Shown here: positions 34,607-43,435 of the stretch, piece by piece
Numbering within the stretch: the first letter of the stretch is position 1
How the letters are laid out: the number at the start of each line of letters is the position of its first letter
Assembly (NCBI GenBank): GCA_031292565.1
Contig: JARLGW010000001.1
Location: 868,001-932,000 of the forward strand
From: Paludibacteraceae bacterium
GTDB lineage: Bacteria; Bacteroidota; Bacteroidia; Bacteroidales; Paludibacteraceae
Direction: 5' to 3'
Length of the DNA: 64,000 nt
The notes under the pieces: model-generated
Seen by the model: only the letters and a program-made list of their open reading frames with translations
What the model was told of the DNA's origin: nothing
The model's database searches: none
Program-made: the position numbers and the translations under genes

Positions 34607-36046
34607 TTATTTTTTCACTAACTTCCTTTGCACAATACCATTATCAGTAGCTATCTGAACAAGATATGCTCCCTGAGGCAAAGATGATAAAGAAACGGTT
34701 TCGGGTGATGTTACTTGCTTTGTTAGGAATACTTTACCGTTTATATCAGATACCTGAATAGTTGCTTTCCCATTTATTCCGGTTATTTGTATAGCATCCG
34801 AAGTTGGGTTTGGATATATGTTGACGGAATTATCAGCTTTAACATTAAATATAGCTGCCAATGGTTGTGATTTGAATTGTATATTATCTACAATCAAATC
34901 GGAGCCAACAAACGAAACTAACGAATCGGCATAATAAGAAGATTGTGCATTAATAATTACCGTATCAGGCACAGTTATATTGGCAACAGGAATTTCCACA
35001 TAAGTCCAACTTGATGCCGAATGTAAAATAGCAGAATACCATCCTATAGAGGAACCACTTTTTTTAAGGTTTACAGTTACCTGAGCACTATCGCTTCCTG
35101 AAGGTGTGTATTTATAATAGAAAGCCAAGGTATCTATTTGGTTGGTAAATGGCTGACCTCCATGTTGCGTACAATTTCCACCACAATTATCAGTATAATA
35201 TCCGGTGGAAATATATCCTGGACGAGCAGCCTTCTGGTTATTCATTTTTCCTAAATAAGTCTTTAACTCCACGGCAGCACTTCCTTTATATGCAGTGGTG
35301 GTTTTATGAACGCCAGTTATACTTTCGTTACCATTATCTAAGTACCAACCGGATGGCACGGAAACAGTGGAATCTGCCCATGTTTCAAAACTGCCGTTAA
35401 AAGCTGTAGGCTGACTAGCTGCACCCGTAAACGACACACTATCTATCACCAATGTGCTGCCAATAGGTCCACTCTTATTTGACATAACGGAATAACTTGA
35501 TGTTGCGGCAAATATGACCGAATCGGGTGTTTGGGTCAATGCAGGGCTGAACGTCAAATTAAACAGTGTATAGGAACTATGAATTCCTCCTATTTTTTTA
35601 GAATACGTTCCAATATTACTTCCCGCTTTACTAAATGCAACTATGATTAAAGCGGAATCGGCGGTGGCTACATTGTATTTATAATAGCCTCTTATGCCTG
35701 TAGGCTTTTGCGTATATGGAACACCTCCATGCCAGGTTGAAGCAGAGCCACTATTTGGCGAACTATTTAAGAAGTAACCTGTAACAGTATCTGCCCCCAC
35801 TAACACGGTAGAAAGCTGGACGGCATAGTTTCCAGCATAAGAAGATGTTGACTTAACGACATTAAACGAAACAGAATTCTTCAAAAACGAGGAAACTTTT
35901 TCAGAAGAAGAACTGTAAAGATAGTTTTGCGGAGTAGAGTATGTACCCGAAGTCCATGTTTCAAAATTCCCGTTGGGAATATACGTTTGCCCTGATGCCG
36001 TAAAAGCAACAACGGTTACGAATAACAAAAGTAAAAGTTTTTTCAT
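34607..36046 (-). CDS. Secreted protein with two tandem beta-sandwich domains and T9SS type A sorting domain
   Basis: The protein has 479 aa. After the signal peptide (1-19), two related domains follow: about 20-210 (YIPNGNFETWTSGTYSTP at its start, LVIDSVSFTG at its end) and about 214-395 (FNGSFETWADSTVSVPSGW at its start, LIVDNIQFKS at its end). They look like galactose-binding or carbohydrate-binding modules that arose by duplication. The C-terminus is a textbook type A sorting domain (VNIYPNPTSDAIQITG, LPQGAYLVQIATDNG). It lies downstream of the helicase-nuclease gene with a 206-bp gap. The ligand is unknown. Confidence 0.82.
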   Translation of the reverse strand: MKKLLLLLFVTVVAFTASGQTYIPNGNFETWTSGTYSTPQNYLYSSSSEKVSSFLKNSVSFNVVKSTSSYAGNYAVQLSTVLVGADTVTGYFLNSSPNSGSASTWHGGVPYTQKPTGIRGYYKYNVATADSALIIVAFSKAGSNIGTYSKKIGGIHSSYTLFNLTFSPALTQTPDSVIFAATSSYSVMSNKSGPIGSTLVIDSVSFTGAASQPTAFNGSFETWADSTVSVPSGWYLDNGNESITGVHKTTTAYKGSAAVELKTYLGKMNNQKAARPGYISTGYYTDNCGGNCTQHGGQPFTNQIDTLAFYYKYTPSGSDSAQVTVNLKKSGSSIGWYSAILHSASSWTYVEIPVANITVPDTVIINAQSSYYADSLVSFVGSDLIVDNIQFKSQPLAAIFNVKADNSVNIYPNPTSDAIQITGINGKATIQVSDINGKVFLTKQVTSPETVSLSSLPQGAYLVQIATDNGIVQRKLVKK

Positions 36047-36252
36047 GAGATTTGGGTCAGTGATTATAGAGCTGACACCGCTCTTTTTTTAATAAATTTG
36101 ATTTGCAAAAATGATTTTTTCTCATTAATTTTCTTAAGAAGAAAAACATAAAATATTATATATCAAGCAATCAAAGTTAATTTAAAAAACAATACGTTTG
36201 TTCGTTTACAATAAGATTTCTTCTTTTTTATAAAATCTAAGGGGCAAAAGGA

Positions 36253-39200
36253 TTAAACTTCTTCTATTCTATTTTCGGCTACATACCAAAGGTAACCCGT
36301 TACATTAGCATAACCCATCTCATGAAGCAAACTAATATATTCTTTCACCTGCTTTTGATGACGAGCATGAGCCTCACCTAATTTATAATCAACAACTAAC
36401 ACCTCATTTTGGTTCACCATCACTCTGTCGGGTCTACGGGTTCGGGTATTATTATTTTCATCGCGGGTAAGGATAAGGCATTCATTAAAGAGGGTGTATG
36501 AGGACGAGAACCAGTTTTCAACCCCCGAAGCAGTAATTGCGTCTTCCACCTGCCGGATATAACTTTCTTTTTCGGCATGCGTTATCAGCCCTTCAAAAAT
36601 GAGTTTTTCCACCGCGGTTGGTATATCGGCTATTGTTTTAATATTGGAAAACAAGGTGTGCATAATATTTCCATTGCGGATATATTGATTCTCTTGGGGA
36701 GCCTCGCCCGAAGCAATAAACTGTTTAGACTTGTTGCTCTGACGAAAGATATTGTCTTTATACAGTATTGCATGCGACACAAAATCTACCGCCACCGAAT
36801 ATTTCTTCGTGTTATATTTCAGCACATTTTCTTTATCACTATCGTTTTCTCTTTCGGCACTAATTTCGCCATACGTGAGTTGTTGCCGTTCCTCGTCGAA
36901 CACACCCGGCAGATTTCTGCTTTTGGTAAGGTTGGAAATCAGATCGGAAATCAAGGTGCGTTTACTTGTGCCCGTAGATGCCTTGGATAGGATGCACAGG
37001 TTGTGCTCGGCACGGGTAAATGCCACGTATAGCACATTTAGGTTGTCCATCCACAGTTGGGCTGTTTCCTCGGCATACTCGGTGGCAAATACCGATTGCT
37101 TCATGGTGGCACTGTATTCTATCGGCAATATCTCCAGGTTAAACGGCTCGTTTTTTTTGTCGCACCACACGAGGCTTTTTTGTCGGAAGTTAGAATACTT
37201 AGCCATTTCCCAGTCGCAAAACGGAAGTATAACCGTGTGGAATTGTAAGCCTTTAGATTTGTGGATAGTCATGGCACGCACGCCGCTCAACCCCGTTTCG
37301 GTAGGCACGGATTTGAATTGCATTTCCTCATCCCAATACGCTAGAAAGGCAGTAATATCCGAAGTATTTTGATTCAAATAGCTCACCAAATTATCCAAGA
37401 AGAAGTATAGGTAAGAGGATTGATGAGGCATCTTTTCCAGCTCGAAAACACGATAGATAAACAAAATCAGCTCGTAAAGAGGCATCACCTCCAGTTGAGC
37501 ATAATCCGCCTTACGAAAACCGTGGGGCAACAGAGCATCCATGCCATCACCATGACGGAGCAAATAATGCAAATCCACCATTTGAGCTTTGTTGGTAAGC
37601 TCCAGCCACATGAGCAACAGTTGTGCTCTTGGCACGGGGTTTTCCCAATCGGCAATAGAGCGCAACGCTTCCACGATAATTTTCAACGTGGGCGATGCTG
37701 CCAATTGGAAAGCATCGTTAGAAATAATGTCTAAATAACGGGCTTCAGCCAACACCGGATAGGCCTCCTTTTGCGCGGCAAGAAAAGCAGCTATCTCCAT
37801 TATTTCCCTGTTTGTTCGAGTAAGCATACATATTTGAGGGGCATCTACACCCGTCTCGTGGAAAGATTCGAGCTTTTCAAGTAAACGTTGTAAGGACGCT
37901 TCTTTATAGGATATTTTTTCTTCTTTGTTTTCGGCAATGAAGTCAATAAATACATAGCCTTGCTCCTTATCCCGTGCCGATTTCTGTTCCACCGTTTCCG
38001 CCAAATAGGCTGTTTCAAAAGGAGAAACCACGGTAGATTCAAATTCATCGTAGAGCTGCTGCCCAAGTTGTTCAGCTGCCTGCACAAAGAATTGATTGTT
38101 GAAATCCACCACCCGCTTTTGGCTACGATAGTTGGTGCCTAGGGTTTTAGACACGGTGTCCAACAAATTTTCGATGCTATTCAATATGCTCCAATCACCA
38201 TTTCGCCAGCGGTAAATAGATTGTTTCACATCACCCACCACGAGGCTGAAATTATTGTTGGCAATAATTTCCGAAAGTAGGGATCTAAAATTGTGCCACT
38301 GCAAACGCGACGTGTCCTGAAACTCGTCGATCATCACATGTTTTATTTCGGAACCAATTTTTTCGTACACGAACGAGGCATCCGAATCCGCGATCATTTG
38401 GTTGAGGAACAAGGCTGTTTGCGAAAGCATAAAGCGGTTGTTTTCCTTGTTCTGAGTCTCCATCTCAAGGGCGATATTCCACAGCAACCCCAGTTGGTGT
38501 ATATTTTTCAGCACCAGCACGGATGAATTATAATCCATCAGACGCTGCGTGCGGTAGTCCTCCGTGTCCTGCAAATGCCCCATTAGCACGCTTTCGGCCA
38601 GGTAATTAATTTCACTCTTTTGCGAAGCACTGGCTTTTGTTCCCGCCCACTTGGAGGCATCGTCCATCGCCTTTTGGATGGTAGAGCCGCATATATCGTC
38701 GCTATATTTTCCGTTTAAAATCTTGTTGTAATAACTGGCCACGTAACCCACATTCTTTCCCCCGCCCGAAAGATTATAGGGCGAAATCTTATTGTCTTTC
38801 AGAATTTTGAAAAACAGATTGGCAAAGGCTTGCATTTGTTTTTCAAACGCATCTTTGAGCTGTTTATGCGTTTTTATCATCTCATCTATCAGCTTGGGGT
38901 TTTCCTCCAGCTGCTTGCGCAAATCCATCTCATGCTCCTGAAAATATTCGTTGAAAATATTCATCCCGAAGCTCTTCAATTCCCTATCCACCCGCCAGCT
39001 TTGCCCCTGCTCTATTTTTTCTTCGATATAGCGGCCAATCCAATCCAGCAACTTGGGGTCTTTATTCGATTTTTCAATCATGGCGTTTACAGCCTCATCT
39101 ATTACCTTGATGGTATTCAATTCGATATTGAACTTGGAGCCTTTGCCCAACTCACGAGCCAAGTTGCGCAACACGCGCTGGAAAAAGCTGTCGATGGTAC

Positions 39201-39540
39201 CCACGTAAAAGCGGCTGTAATCGTGCAATATGTCAGTCAACGCTACTTTTGCTTTTTGTCGAACCACATCATCCTGAAATGATTTCCCGGCTTCGGCTAG
39301 CACTTGCTGCAACGACTGCAAAAATCCGTTGCTCTCGGCCAACCCGGCTGCCAAGCCATATAGTTCGGCAATAATACGGTCTTTCATTTCCCCCGTGGCA
39401 TCCTTGGTAAAGGTTACTGCCAGGATATGGCGATGCGCGTGCGCCTCCTCACTAAGCAACAATTGCTTAATGTATTCCACCGCCAAGGTATATGTTTTAC
39501 CCGAACCGGCTGATGCTTTGTATGTAACGAAGTTAGACAT
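36253..39540 (-). CDS. AddA-like UvrD-family helicase-nuclease
   Basis: The protein has 1095 aa. Superfamily 1 helicase motifs run in order: Walker A YKASAGSGKTYTLA at the N-terminus, VTFTKDATGEMKDR, motif II MIDEFQDTSRLQW, DVKQSIYRWRNGD, TIHKSKGLQF and VLYVAFTRAEHNL. A RecB/AddA-type nuclease follows at the C-terminus (RRPDRVMVNQNE, VVDYKLGEAHARHQKQVKEY). It should process double-strand DNA ends for recombination. In most Bacteroidota an AddB-like PD-(D/E)XK gene is adjacent; none is present on either side here, so its partner is elsewhere or absent. Confidence 0.92.
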   Translation of the reverse strand: MSNFVTYKASAGSGKTYTLAVEYIKQLLLSEEAHAHRHILAVTFTKDATGEMKDRIIAELYGLAAGLAESNGFLQSLQQVLAEAGKSFQDDVVRQKAKVALTDILHDYSRFYVGTIDSFFQRVLRNLARELGKGSKFNIELNTIKVIDEAVNAMIEKSNKDPKLLDWIGRYIEEKIEQGQSWRVDRELKSFGMNIFNEYFQEHEMDLRKQLEENPKLIDEMIKTHKQLKDAFEKQMQAFANLFFKILKDNKISPYNLSGGGKNVGYVASYYNKILNGKYSDDICGSTIQKAMDDASKWAGTKASASQKSEINYLAESVLMGHLQDTEDYRTQRLMDYNSSVLVLKNIHQLGLLWNIALEMETQNKENNRFMLSQTALFLNQMIADSDASFVYEKIGSEIKHVMIDEFQDTSRLQWHNFRSLLSEIIANNNFSLVVGDVKQSIYRWRNGDWSILNSIENLLDTVSKTLGTNYRSQKRVVDFNNQFFVQAAEQLGQQLYDEFESTVVSPFETAYLAETVEQKSARDKEQGYVFIDFIAENKEEKISYKEASLQRLLEKLESFHETGVDAPQICMLTRTNREIMEIAAFLAAQKEAYPVLAEARYLDIISNDAFQLAASPTLKIIVEALRSIADWENPVPRAQLLLMWLELTNKAQMVDLHYLLRHGDGMDALLPHGFRKADYAQLEVMPLYELILFIYRVFELEKMPHQSSYLYFFLDNLVSYLNQNTSDITAFLAYWDEEMQFKSVPTETGLSGVRAMTIHKSKGLQFHTVILPFCDWEMAKYSNFRQKSLVWCDKKNEPFNLEILPIEYSATMKQSVFATEYAEETAQLWMDNLNVLYVAFTRAEHNLCILSKASTGTSKRTLISDLISNLTKSRNLPGVFDEERQQLTYGEISAERENDSDKENVLKYNTKKYSVAVDFVSHAILYKDNIFRQSNKSKQFIASGEAPQENQYIRNGNIMHTLFSNIKTIADIPTAVEKLIFEGLITHAEKESYIRQVEDAITASGVENWFSSSYTLFNECLILTRDENNNTRTRRPDRVMVNQNEVLVVDYKLGEAHARHQKQVKEYISLLHEMGYANVTGYLWYVAENRIEEV

Positions 39541-39560
39541 TTTTATTTTGAATTGATGGT

Positions 39561-39834
39561 AAACCCCGATGGGGTTTAGGTTCTCTCTACATTTGTTGCC
39601 CCCGGTTAAAACCGGGGGTTATGCACGGAAAACTCCTAACGGAGTTTCTATTTTTTGTTGCTTCATCAATATTGGCTCATCCTTAAATTACACTTTGGCA
39701 TGCAGGACAAACTCAATATGAAGTTTTTAATTCCGAATAACTGTTTCAATACTCCGCTAGGAGTACCCTGTAAATAACCTCCGGTTTCAACCGGAGGAAA
39801 AAGGAATTGTTTGCAACCAACTCCGTAGGAGTTG
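39561..39834. repeat. Cluster of six GC-rich intergenic palindromes
   Basis: The perfect inverted repeats are: AAACCCC-GAT-GGGGTTT (39561), CCCCCGGTT/AACCGGGGG (39599), AAACTCC-TAAC-GGAGTTT (39630), TACTCC-GCTA-GGAGTA (39750), CCTCCGGTT/AACCGGAGG (39778) and CAACTCC-GTA-GGAGTTG (39818). Loops are 2 to 4 nt. Arms differ but share the core CC-(GTA/TAAC/GCTA)-GG with the other arrays in this window. Two of them (39599 and 39778) are near-duplicates of each other. Confidence 0.8.
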
Positions 39835-39862
39835 CCCTTTCTATTAAAAAATTAAAAAACAA

Positions 39863-39888
39863 AGCTAAATGAATAATGTCATTTAGCT
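39863..39888 (-). terminator. Intrinsic terminator of the toxin-antitoxin operon
   Basis: A perfect 10-bp stem (AGCTAAATGA 39863-39872 with 39879-39888), 6-nt loop, abuts the toxin stop codon. On the reverse strand a T-rich run of about 20 nt follows. Confidence 0.85.
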
Positions 39889-40206
39889 CTACACTGTTTT
39901 ATAATTATTGATAATTTTTTCTATATATACATCTTCTCCGAACTTGTTGTAGATAATATACCACGATGTCCGGCTGTTGCGTTTGTATTGATAAATATAA
40001 GTGCCATATTGCTTGTGTAGCTTATAAATTGCTTTTCGGTGATACGACATGGTATCCAAATTTTCGCAAGCGGCTTTTAACTCATTCCGATATTTTAGAA
40101 CAGAAGCAAATTCGAGTATTTGTTGATTATTGGTTGTTTTCCAATTAACTAAGCTGATAAAGATTTCTTGCAAATCATCTAAAGCTGTTTGTTTATAAAA
40201 CACCAT
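39889..40206 (-). CDS. RelE/ParE-like toxin
   Basis: The protein has 105 aa from the ATG at 40206. It begins MVFYKQTALDDLQEIFISL and ends SWYIIYNKFGEDVYIEKI, the layout of RelE/ParE toxins: an N-terminal helix hairpin and a C-terminal beta-sheet with basic residues (HKQYGTYIYQYKRNS). Such toxins cut mRNA on the ribosome or poison gyrase; which applies cannot be told. The start is chosen because upstream sequence in frame lies inside the antitoxin gene, which overlaps it by 14 bp. The antitoxin is encoded first, as usual. Confidence 0.7.
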   Translation of the reverse strand: MVFYKQTALDDLQEIFISLVNWKTTNNQQILEFASVLKYRNELKAACENLDTMSYHRKAIYKLHKQYGTYIYQYKRNSRTSWYIIYNKFGEDVYIEKIINNYKTV

Positions 40207-40447
40207 GATCTTTACAGATTTTAGATATTCTTTTATCTGCTTCTTTCCAAAACTCATCCGAAGTCATATACTCGACAGAAGAATCAGTAATGATTTTTTT
40301 ATCTGATTTGACATATTCAACCGCAGGCTCTGCAACTGCTGAGATATTATTTTCTTCAAATTCTATCCCCTCATTATTCTTTCGCATCTCTTCGAGCATG
40401 CGTCGGCCATTGAGAGTTGAGTCGTCTATATATACGGTATGTATCAT
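40193..40447 (-). CDS. Putative antitoxin of the RelE/ParE-like toxin
   Basis: The protein has 84 aa, acidic, in the position and size of a type II antitoxin. The N-terminus MIHTVYIDDSTLNGRRMLEEM could form a dimerising DNA-binding element, and the C-terminus has SVEYMTSDEFWKEADKRI, a toxin-embracing type helix. The middle contains a short internal repeat (VEYVKSDKKI / VEYMTSDEFW). It precedes and overlaps the toxin gene. I do not recognise a named antitoxin family; the call rests mainly on context. Confidence 0.65.
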   Translation of the reverse strand: MIHTVYIDDSTLNGRRMLEEMRKNNEGIEFEENNISAVAEPAVEYVKSDKKIITDSSVEYMTSDEFWKEADKRISKICKDHGVL

Positions 40448-40465
40448 AATGATAATTTATATTTA

Positions 40466-40473
40466 CAAAGATA
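40466..40473 (-). promoter_or_regulatory. -7 box of the toxin-antitoxin operon
   Basis: The reverse strand reads TATCTTTG, a perfect match to TAnnTTTG, 18 nt before the antitoxin start. No TTTG is seen at -33, which may fit a repressed promoter. Confidence 0.4.
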
Positions 40474-40503
40474 AGAATTTTACAATATATTTTGGCTGAT
40501 AAG

Positions 40504-41310
40504 TTATAGCAAAAATTTCTCCACCACGTGTGCCACGCCGTCTTCCTCGTTGGAGAGGGTGATGTATTGAGCCACATCTTTTACCACTTGCTGTGCATTG
40601 GCCATCGCCACACCTAGGCCGGCAAACTGTATCATAGTAAGGTCGTTGAACCCATCACCCACGGCTATCATTTCTTCCCGGGTCAAGTTCAGGTGTTCCA
40701 ATAGTTTCCCTAGCGACTGGGCTTTATCTATCCCTAGCGGCATTATTTCCAAGAAATAAGGTTCGGAGCGAAATATAGTCAACCGCTCACCGTATTTTTC
40801 TTTCATTTCAGGCTCTATCTTTGCCAGGCGTTCCGCATCGCCTACCATCAGACACTTGGGTACATGAAAGGTAATATACTCCACCAGGTTGTCCACCTTT
40901 TTTGTTGGCATTTTATTTAGAAACGCTTCCTTTTGCACATACACATTATTAGGATCCTCCGTAAGAATAAAATCATCTTCATACGAAATCAGCTCCATGC
41001 CGTAAGCCTTCGCCGAAGCATAGAGCGAGGGCAATATTTCGGGAGCAATGATTTGTTCCTGAACCACTTCTTTGGTTTGGCAAGCTATTGTTTTCCCACC
41101 ATTAAAAGCCAGGATGTAACCGCCAAAATGATGAAGCAACAAACTTTCGGCCAACGGAGCTACTCCATACATCGGCCTTCCTGATGCCAGCACTACAATA
41201 ACACCTTTTTCTTGTGCCTTGATAATTAACTCTTTATTACGCGGAGGTATTTCTTTTTTACTATTGGTAAGCGTACCATCTAAATCCAGTACTAAAACTT
41301 TGTATTCCAT
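40504..41310 (-). CDS. Cof-type HAD-IIB sugar-phosphate phosphatase
   Basis: The start is set at 41310, so that the protein (268 aa) begins MEYKVLVLDLDGTLTN, the HAD motif I with nucleophile Asp. Further motifs are VLASGRPMYGV (motif II), a Lys in the cap-following region, and VGDGFNDLTMIQFAGLGVAM (motifs III/IV). The cap is of the IIB type, as in the Cof/YbiV group that acts on sugar phosphates or flavin nucleotides. The longer reading frame to 41385 has no family similarity in its first 25 residues. It is 114 bp downstream of the DJ-1 gene's terminal region. Confidence 0.9.
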   Translation of the reverse strand: MEYKVLVLDLDGTLTNSKKEIPPRNKELIIKAQEKGVIVVLASGRPMYGVAPLAESLLLHHFGGYILAFNGGKTIACQTKEVVQEQIIAPEILPSLYASAKAYGMELISYEDDFILTEDPNNVYVQKEAFLNKMPTKKVDNLVEYITFHVPKCLMVGDAERLAKIEPEMKEKYGERLTIFRSEPYFLEIMPLGIDKAQSLGKLLEHLNLTREEMIAVGDGFNDLTMIQFAGLGVAMANAQQVVKDVAQYITLSNEEDGVAHVVEKFLL

Positions 41311-41373
41311 ACGTGAATCAACATCTCTTTTTTTTGCAAAGTAACAATAAAATCCTTTTAATGAAAAAACAAC

Positions 41374-41407
41374 AAAGCCTTGCAAAGAGTATTCTCTACA
41401 AAGCTTT
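41374..41407 (-). terminator. Probable terminator of the DJ-1 family gene
   Basis: AAAGCCTTG (41374-41382) pairs with CAAAGCTTT (41399-41407) with one mismatch. On the reverse strand GTTGTTTTTTC follows. It is 18 bp past the stop codon at 41425. Confidence 0.55.
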
Positions 41408-41424
41408 ACTTTTATTTTTGTTTG

Positions 41425-41982
41425 TTAATATACAATCATAGTTTTTGCCAACGAAGCGGACAATTCTTCCCCCTTGAGCGTTTCTACAATTTTCAATCCA
41501 AATTCGATTGATGTGCCGGGGCCTTTACCGGTAATGATTTTCCCGGAACGAACCACTCTTTGCTTGGACAAAACGGCATCTTCCAAATCCTCTTCATAAC
41601 CCGGAAAACAAGTAGCTTCTTCGTTACGCAAAAGCCTCATCTTGCCTAAAATAAGCGGAGCCGCGCAAACGGCAGCCAAGTATTTGCCTACTTTGTAATA
41701 CTCGCTTATTAACTTGATTAAAGGTAGAAATGCTTCCAAATTACGGGTTCCGGGCATGCCGCCGGGAAGTACCAGCATATTGCCATCCTTAAAATCACAG
41801 TCTTCAAACAAGGCATCCACCTCAATGCTTATTTTATGAGACCCGGTTACCATTTTTTGTCCGGTAACAGAAACAATAGTTACGTGCAATTCAGCACGAC
41901 GGAGTACATCAATAATAGCCACGGCTTCAGTTTCCTCGAAACCCGTAGCTAGAAAAATATAAATTGAATTTTTATTTACCAT
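41425..41982 (-). CDS. DJ-1/PfpI-family protein
   Basis: The protein has 185 aa, typical for DJ-1/YajL/ThiJ proteins. The reactive nucleophile is Cys106 in YLAAVCAAPLILG, the same number as in human DJ-1; the conserved Glu lies in GFEETEAVAIIDVLRRA, and the PGG motif in LVLPGGMPGT. Members protect against oxidative or carbonyl stress, possibly as deglycases, which is disputed. Single gene upstream of the HAD phosphatase with a hairpin in between. Confidence 0.92.
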   Translation of the reverse strand: MVNKNSIYIFLATGFEETEAVAIIDVLRRAELHVTIVSVTGQKMVTGSHKISIEVDALFEDCDFKDGNMLVLPGGMPGTRNLEAFLPLIKLISEYYKVGKYLAAVCAAPLILGKMRLLRNEEATCFPGYEEDLEDAVLSKQRVVRSGKIITGKGPGTSIEFGLKIVETLKGEELSASLAKTMIVY

Positions 41983-42075
41983 CTATTATTGAATTAAAAT
42001 GAGAACATTTCTACACAAAGATAATCGAAGATATATAAGAAAAGCAAAAAAAGACAAAAGACTACCCGGAAAATT

Positions 42076-42107
42076 TATGGAAAAAATCGTAATTAATTAT
42101 ATCTTTG
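42076..42107 (+). promoter_or_regulatory. Promoter of exbB-exbD
   Basis: TATG (42076-42079) and a perfect TATCTTTG (42100-42107) are separated by 20 nt. The leader to the exbB start is about 95 nt. Confidence 0.5.
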
Positions 42108-42209
42108 GCGCAAGTTACCAGAATACTTATTTTTCATGTCGTTTGAATTGAAATTCAAGACCATTTTACCAAATAGAAACCATGTAAATTTAATAAAAAT
42201 AGAATAATC

Positions 42210-42893
42210 ATGACCACATTAACAATTCTACAAGCAGGAGTACAAGTAGCCACCGACGCAGCCCAAAAAACTACCATGAAGAATGAGAGTTTATTTAGCA
42301 TTGTTGCTAAAGGAGGATGGATATTAATTCCTATTTCACTCATGCTTATCATTGCTATTTACATTATCATAGTAAAAATACTTCAATTGAAGGACGCTAC
42401 CAACAACGAACAAAATTTAACCGACAAGATCTGTGATCTGCTTCACGACGGAAAAGTGGAAAGTGCCGTTAATATATGTCAGGCAAGCAACAAACCGGCG
42501 GCTAAAGTATTAGCCACGGGGCTTAAAACACTTGGACACCCAATCAAAGACATTCAGGATGCCATGGAAGGCGAAGCACGTCAGCAAATAGACGGGTTGA
42601 ACCGAAACATGCAATACCTTGGGGTTATTTCGTCCATAGCACCTATGTTCGGATTCCTAGGAACCATTTTCGGGGTAATTAAAATCTTTTATAGCATTTC
42701 GTTGACCGACAACATCAGTATCGGTATTATTTCCGAAGGGTTGTACCAAAAAATGATTTCTTCCGCTTCCGGTTTGTTGGTTGGTATTGTTGCTTATACC
42801 GCTTTTCATTTAATCAATTCACAGATTGACAAAATAACCTCCGATATAGAAAAGCAAGGCAACAAATTGGTTAGTGCATTAAGAGAAAATTAA
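42210..42893 (+). CDS. exbB: ExbB/TolQ/MotA-family proton channel subunit
   Basis: The protein has 227 aa with three membrane helices (about 35-56, 128-151 and 178-197). The family core is APMFGFLGTIFGVIKIF, preceded by the conserved cytoplasmic loop with LGVISSIAPM. It forms the pentameric inner-membrane channel that uses proton flow to drive TonB, serving receptors such as the one at 9378-11729. exbD follows after 29 bp. The N-terminus could start at a later Met (residue 25), but the first one suits the promoter position. Confidence 0.92.
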   Translation: MTTLTILQAGVQVATDAAQKTTMKNESLFSIVAKGGWILIPISLMLIIAIYIIIVKILQLKDATNNEQNLTDKICDLLHDGKVESAVNICQASNKPAAKVLATGLKTLGHPIKDIQDAMEGEARQQIDGLNRNMQYLGVISSIAPMFGFLGTIFGVIKIFYSISLTDNISIGIISEGLYQKMISSASGLLVGIVAYTAFHLINSQIDKITSDIEKQGNKLVSALREN

Positions 42894-42922
42894 TCCACGG
42901 GTACTCAAAAAAAATTACTGTC

Positions 42923-43321
42923 ATGAAAATATCCAGAAAAAGAGAAAATCAGCCGGAAGTCTATACGTCCTCCTTGAGTGACATTATGTTTTTCCTACTG
43001 CTGTTCTTCCTTATTATCTCTACCATGGTTAACCCTTCGGTAATTCAATTAATGCTGCCCAAAGCATCGGCCAACATCCAAAAGATGTCCAAGCAAACCA
43101 TTAATCTGTCGGTTACAGCCGATTTGAAATATTATTTGAATGATAAACCCGTAACTTTGGACGAAATTAAGCCTGCTATTGCCGGAATGGTTACCCCCAC
43201 GGAAGCTGCCACTGTGATATTGAGAGCAGACAAATCCATCAAATTGCAAGACTTGGTGGACATACTTGACATCGGGCATCAACTAAGAGTAAAAATGATA
43301 TTGGCTACCAAAAAAGAATAA
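42923..43321 (+). CDS. exbD: ExbD/TolR-family biopolymer transport protein
   Basis: The protein has 132 aa. A basic N-terminus (MKISRKRENQPEV) leads to one membrane helix (about 23-42) that contains the proton-carrying Asp in SLSDIMFFLLLFF. The periplasmic domain ends VILRADKSIKLQDLVDILDI, typical of ExbD. It is paired with exbB. In many Bacteroidota a tonB gene follows in the same direction; here the tonB-like gene is on the opposite strand. Confidence 0.92.
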   Translation: MKISRKRENQPEVYTSSLSDIMFFLLLFFLIISTMVNPSVIQLMLPKASANIQKMSKQTINLSVTADLKYYLNDKPVTLDEIKPAIAGMVTPTEAATVILRADKSIKLQDLVDILDIGHQLRVKMILATKKE

Positions 43322-43361
43322 CTTCATAAAAAGTTAAAATAAACTACCAACTCAAGAACAG

Positions 43362-43400
43362 AAAAAGGGCAACATTCCAACATTGGGATTTGCCCTTTTT
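43362..43400 (+). terminator. Intrinsic terminator of exbB-exbD
   Basis: AAAAAGGGCAA (43362-43372) pairs perfectly with TTGCCCTTTTT (43390-43400). The arm itself supplies the terminal T-run. Confidence 0.85.
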
Positions 43401-43435
43401 CCATTCTTATTTTATTGCCAACCTTAGGTATTCTC

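Larger units (their letters stand above)
39541..39888. other. Intergenic region with six palindromes and a terminator
   Basis: These 348 bp contain no gene. They hold the palindrome cluster at 39561-39834 and the terminator of the toxin-antitoxin operon at 39863-39888. Between 39650 and 39745 nothing is recognised. Confidence 0.7.

Noticed and set aside
39561..39834. Possible CRISPR array
   Set aside because: The palindromes differ in arm sequence and spacing (19 to over 100 bp), there are no identical direct repeats with regular spacers, and no cas genes lie nearby.
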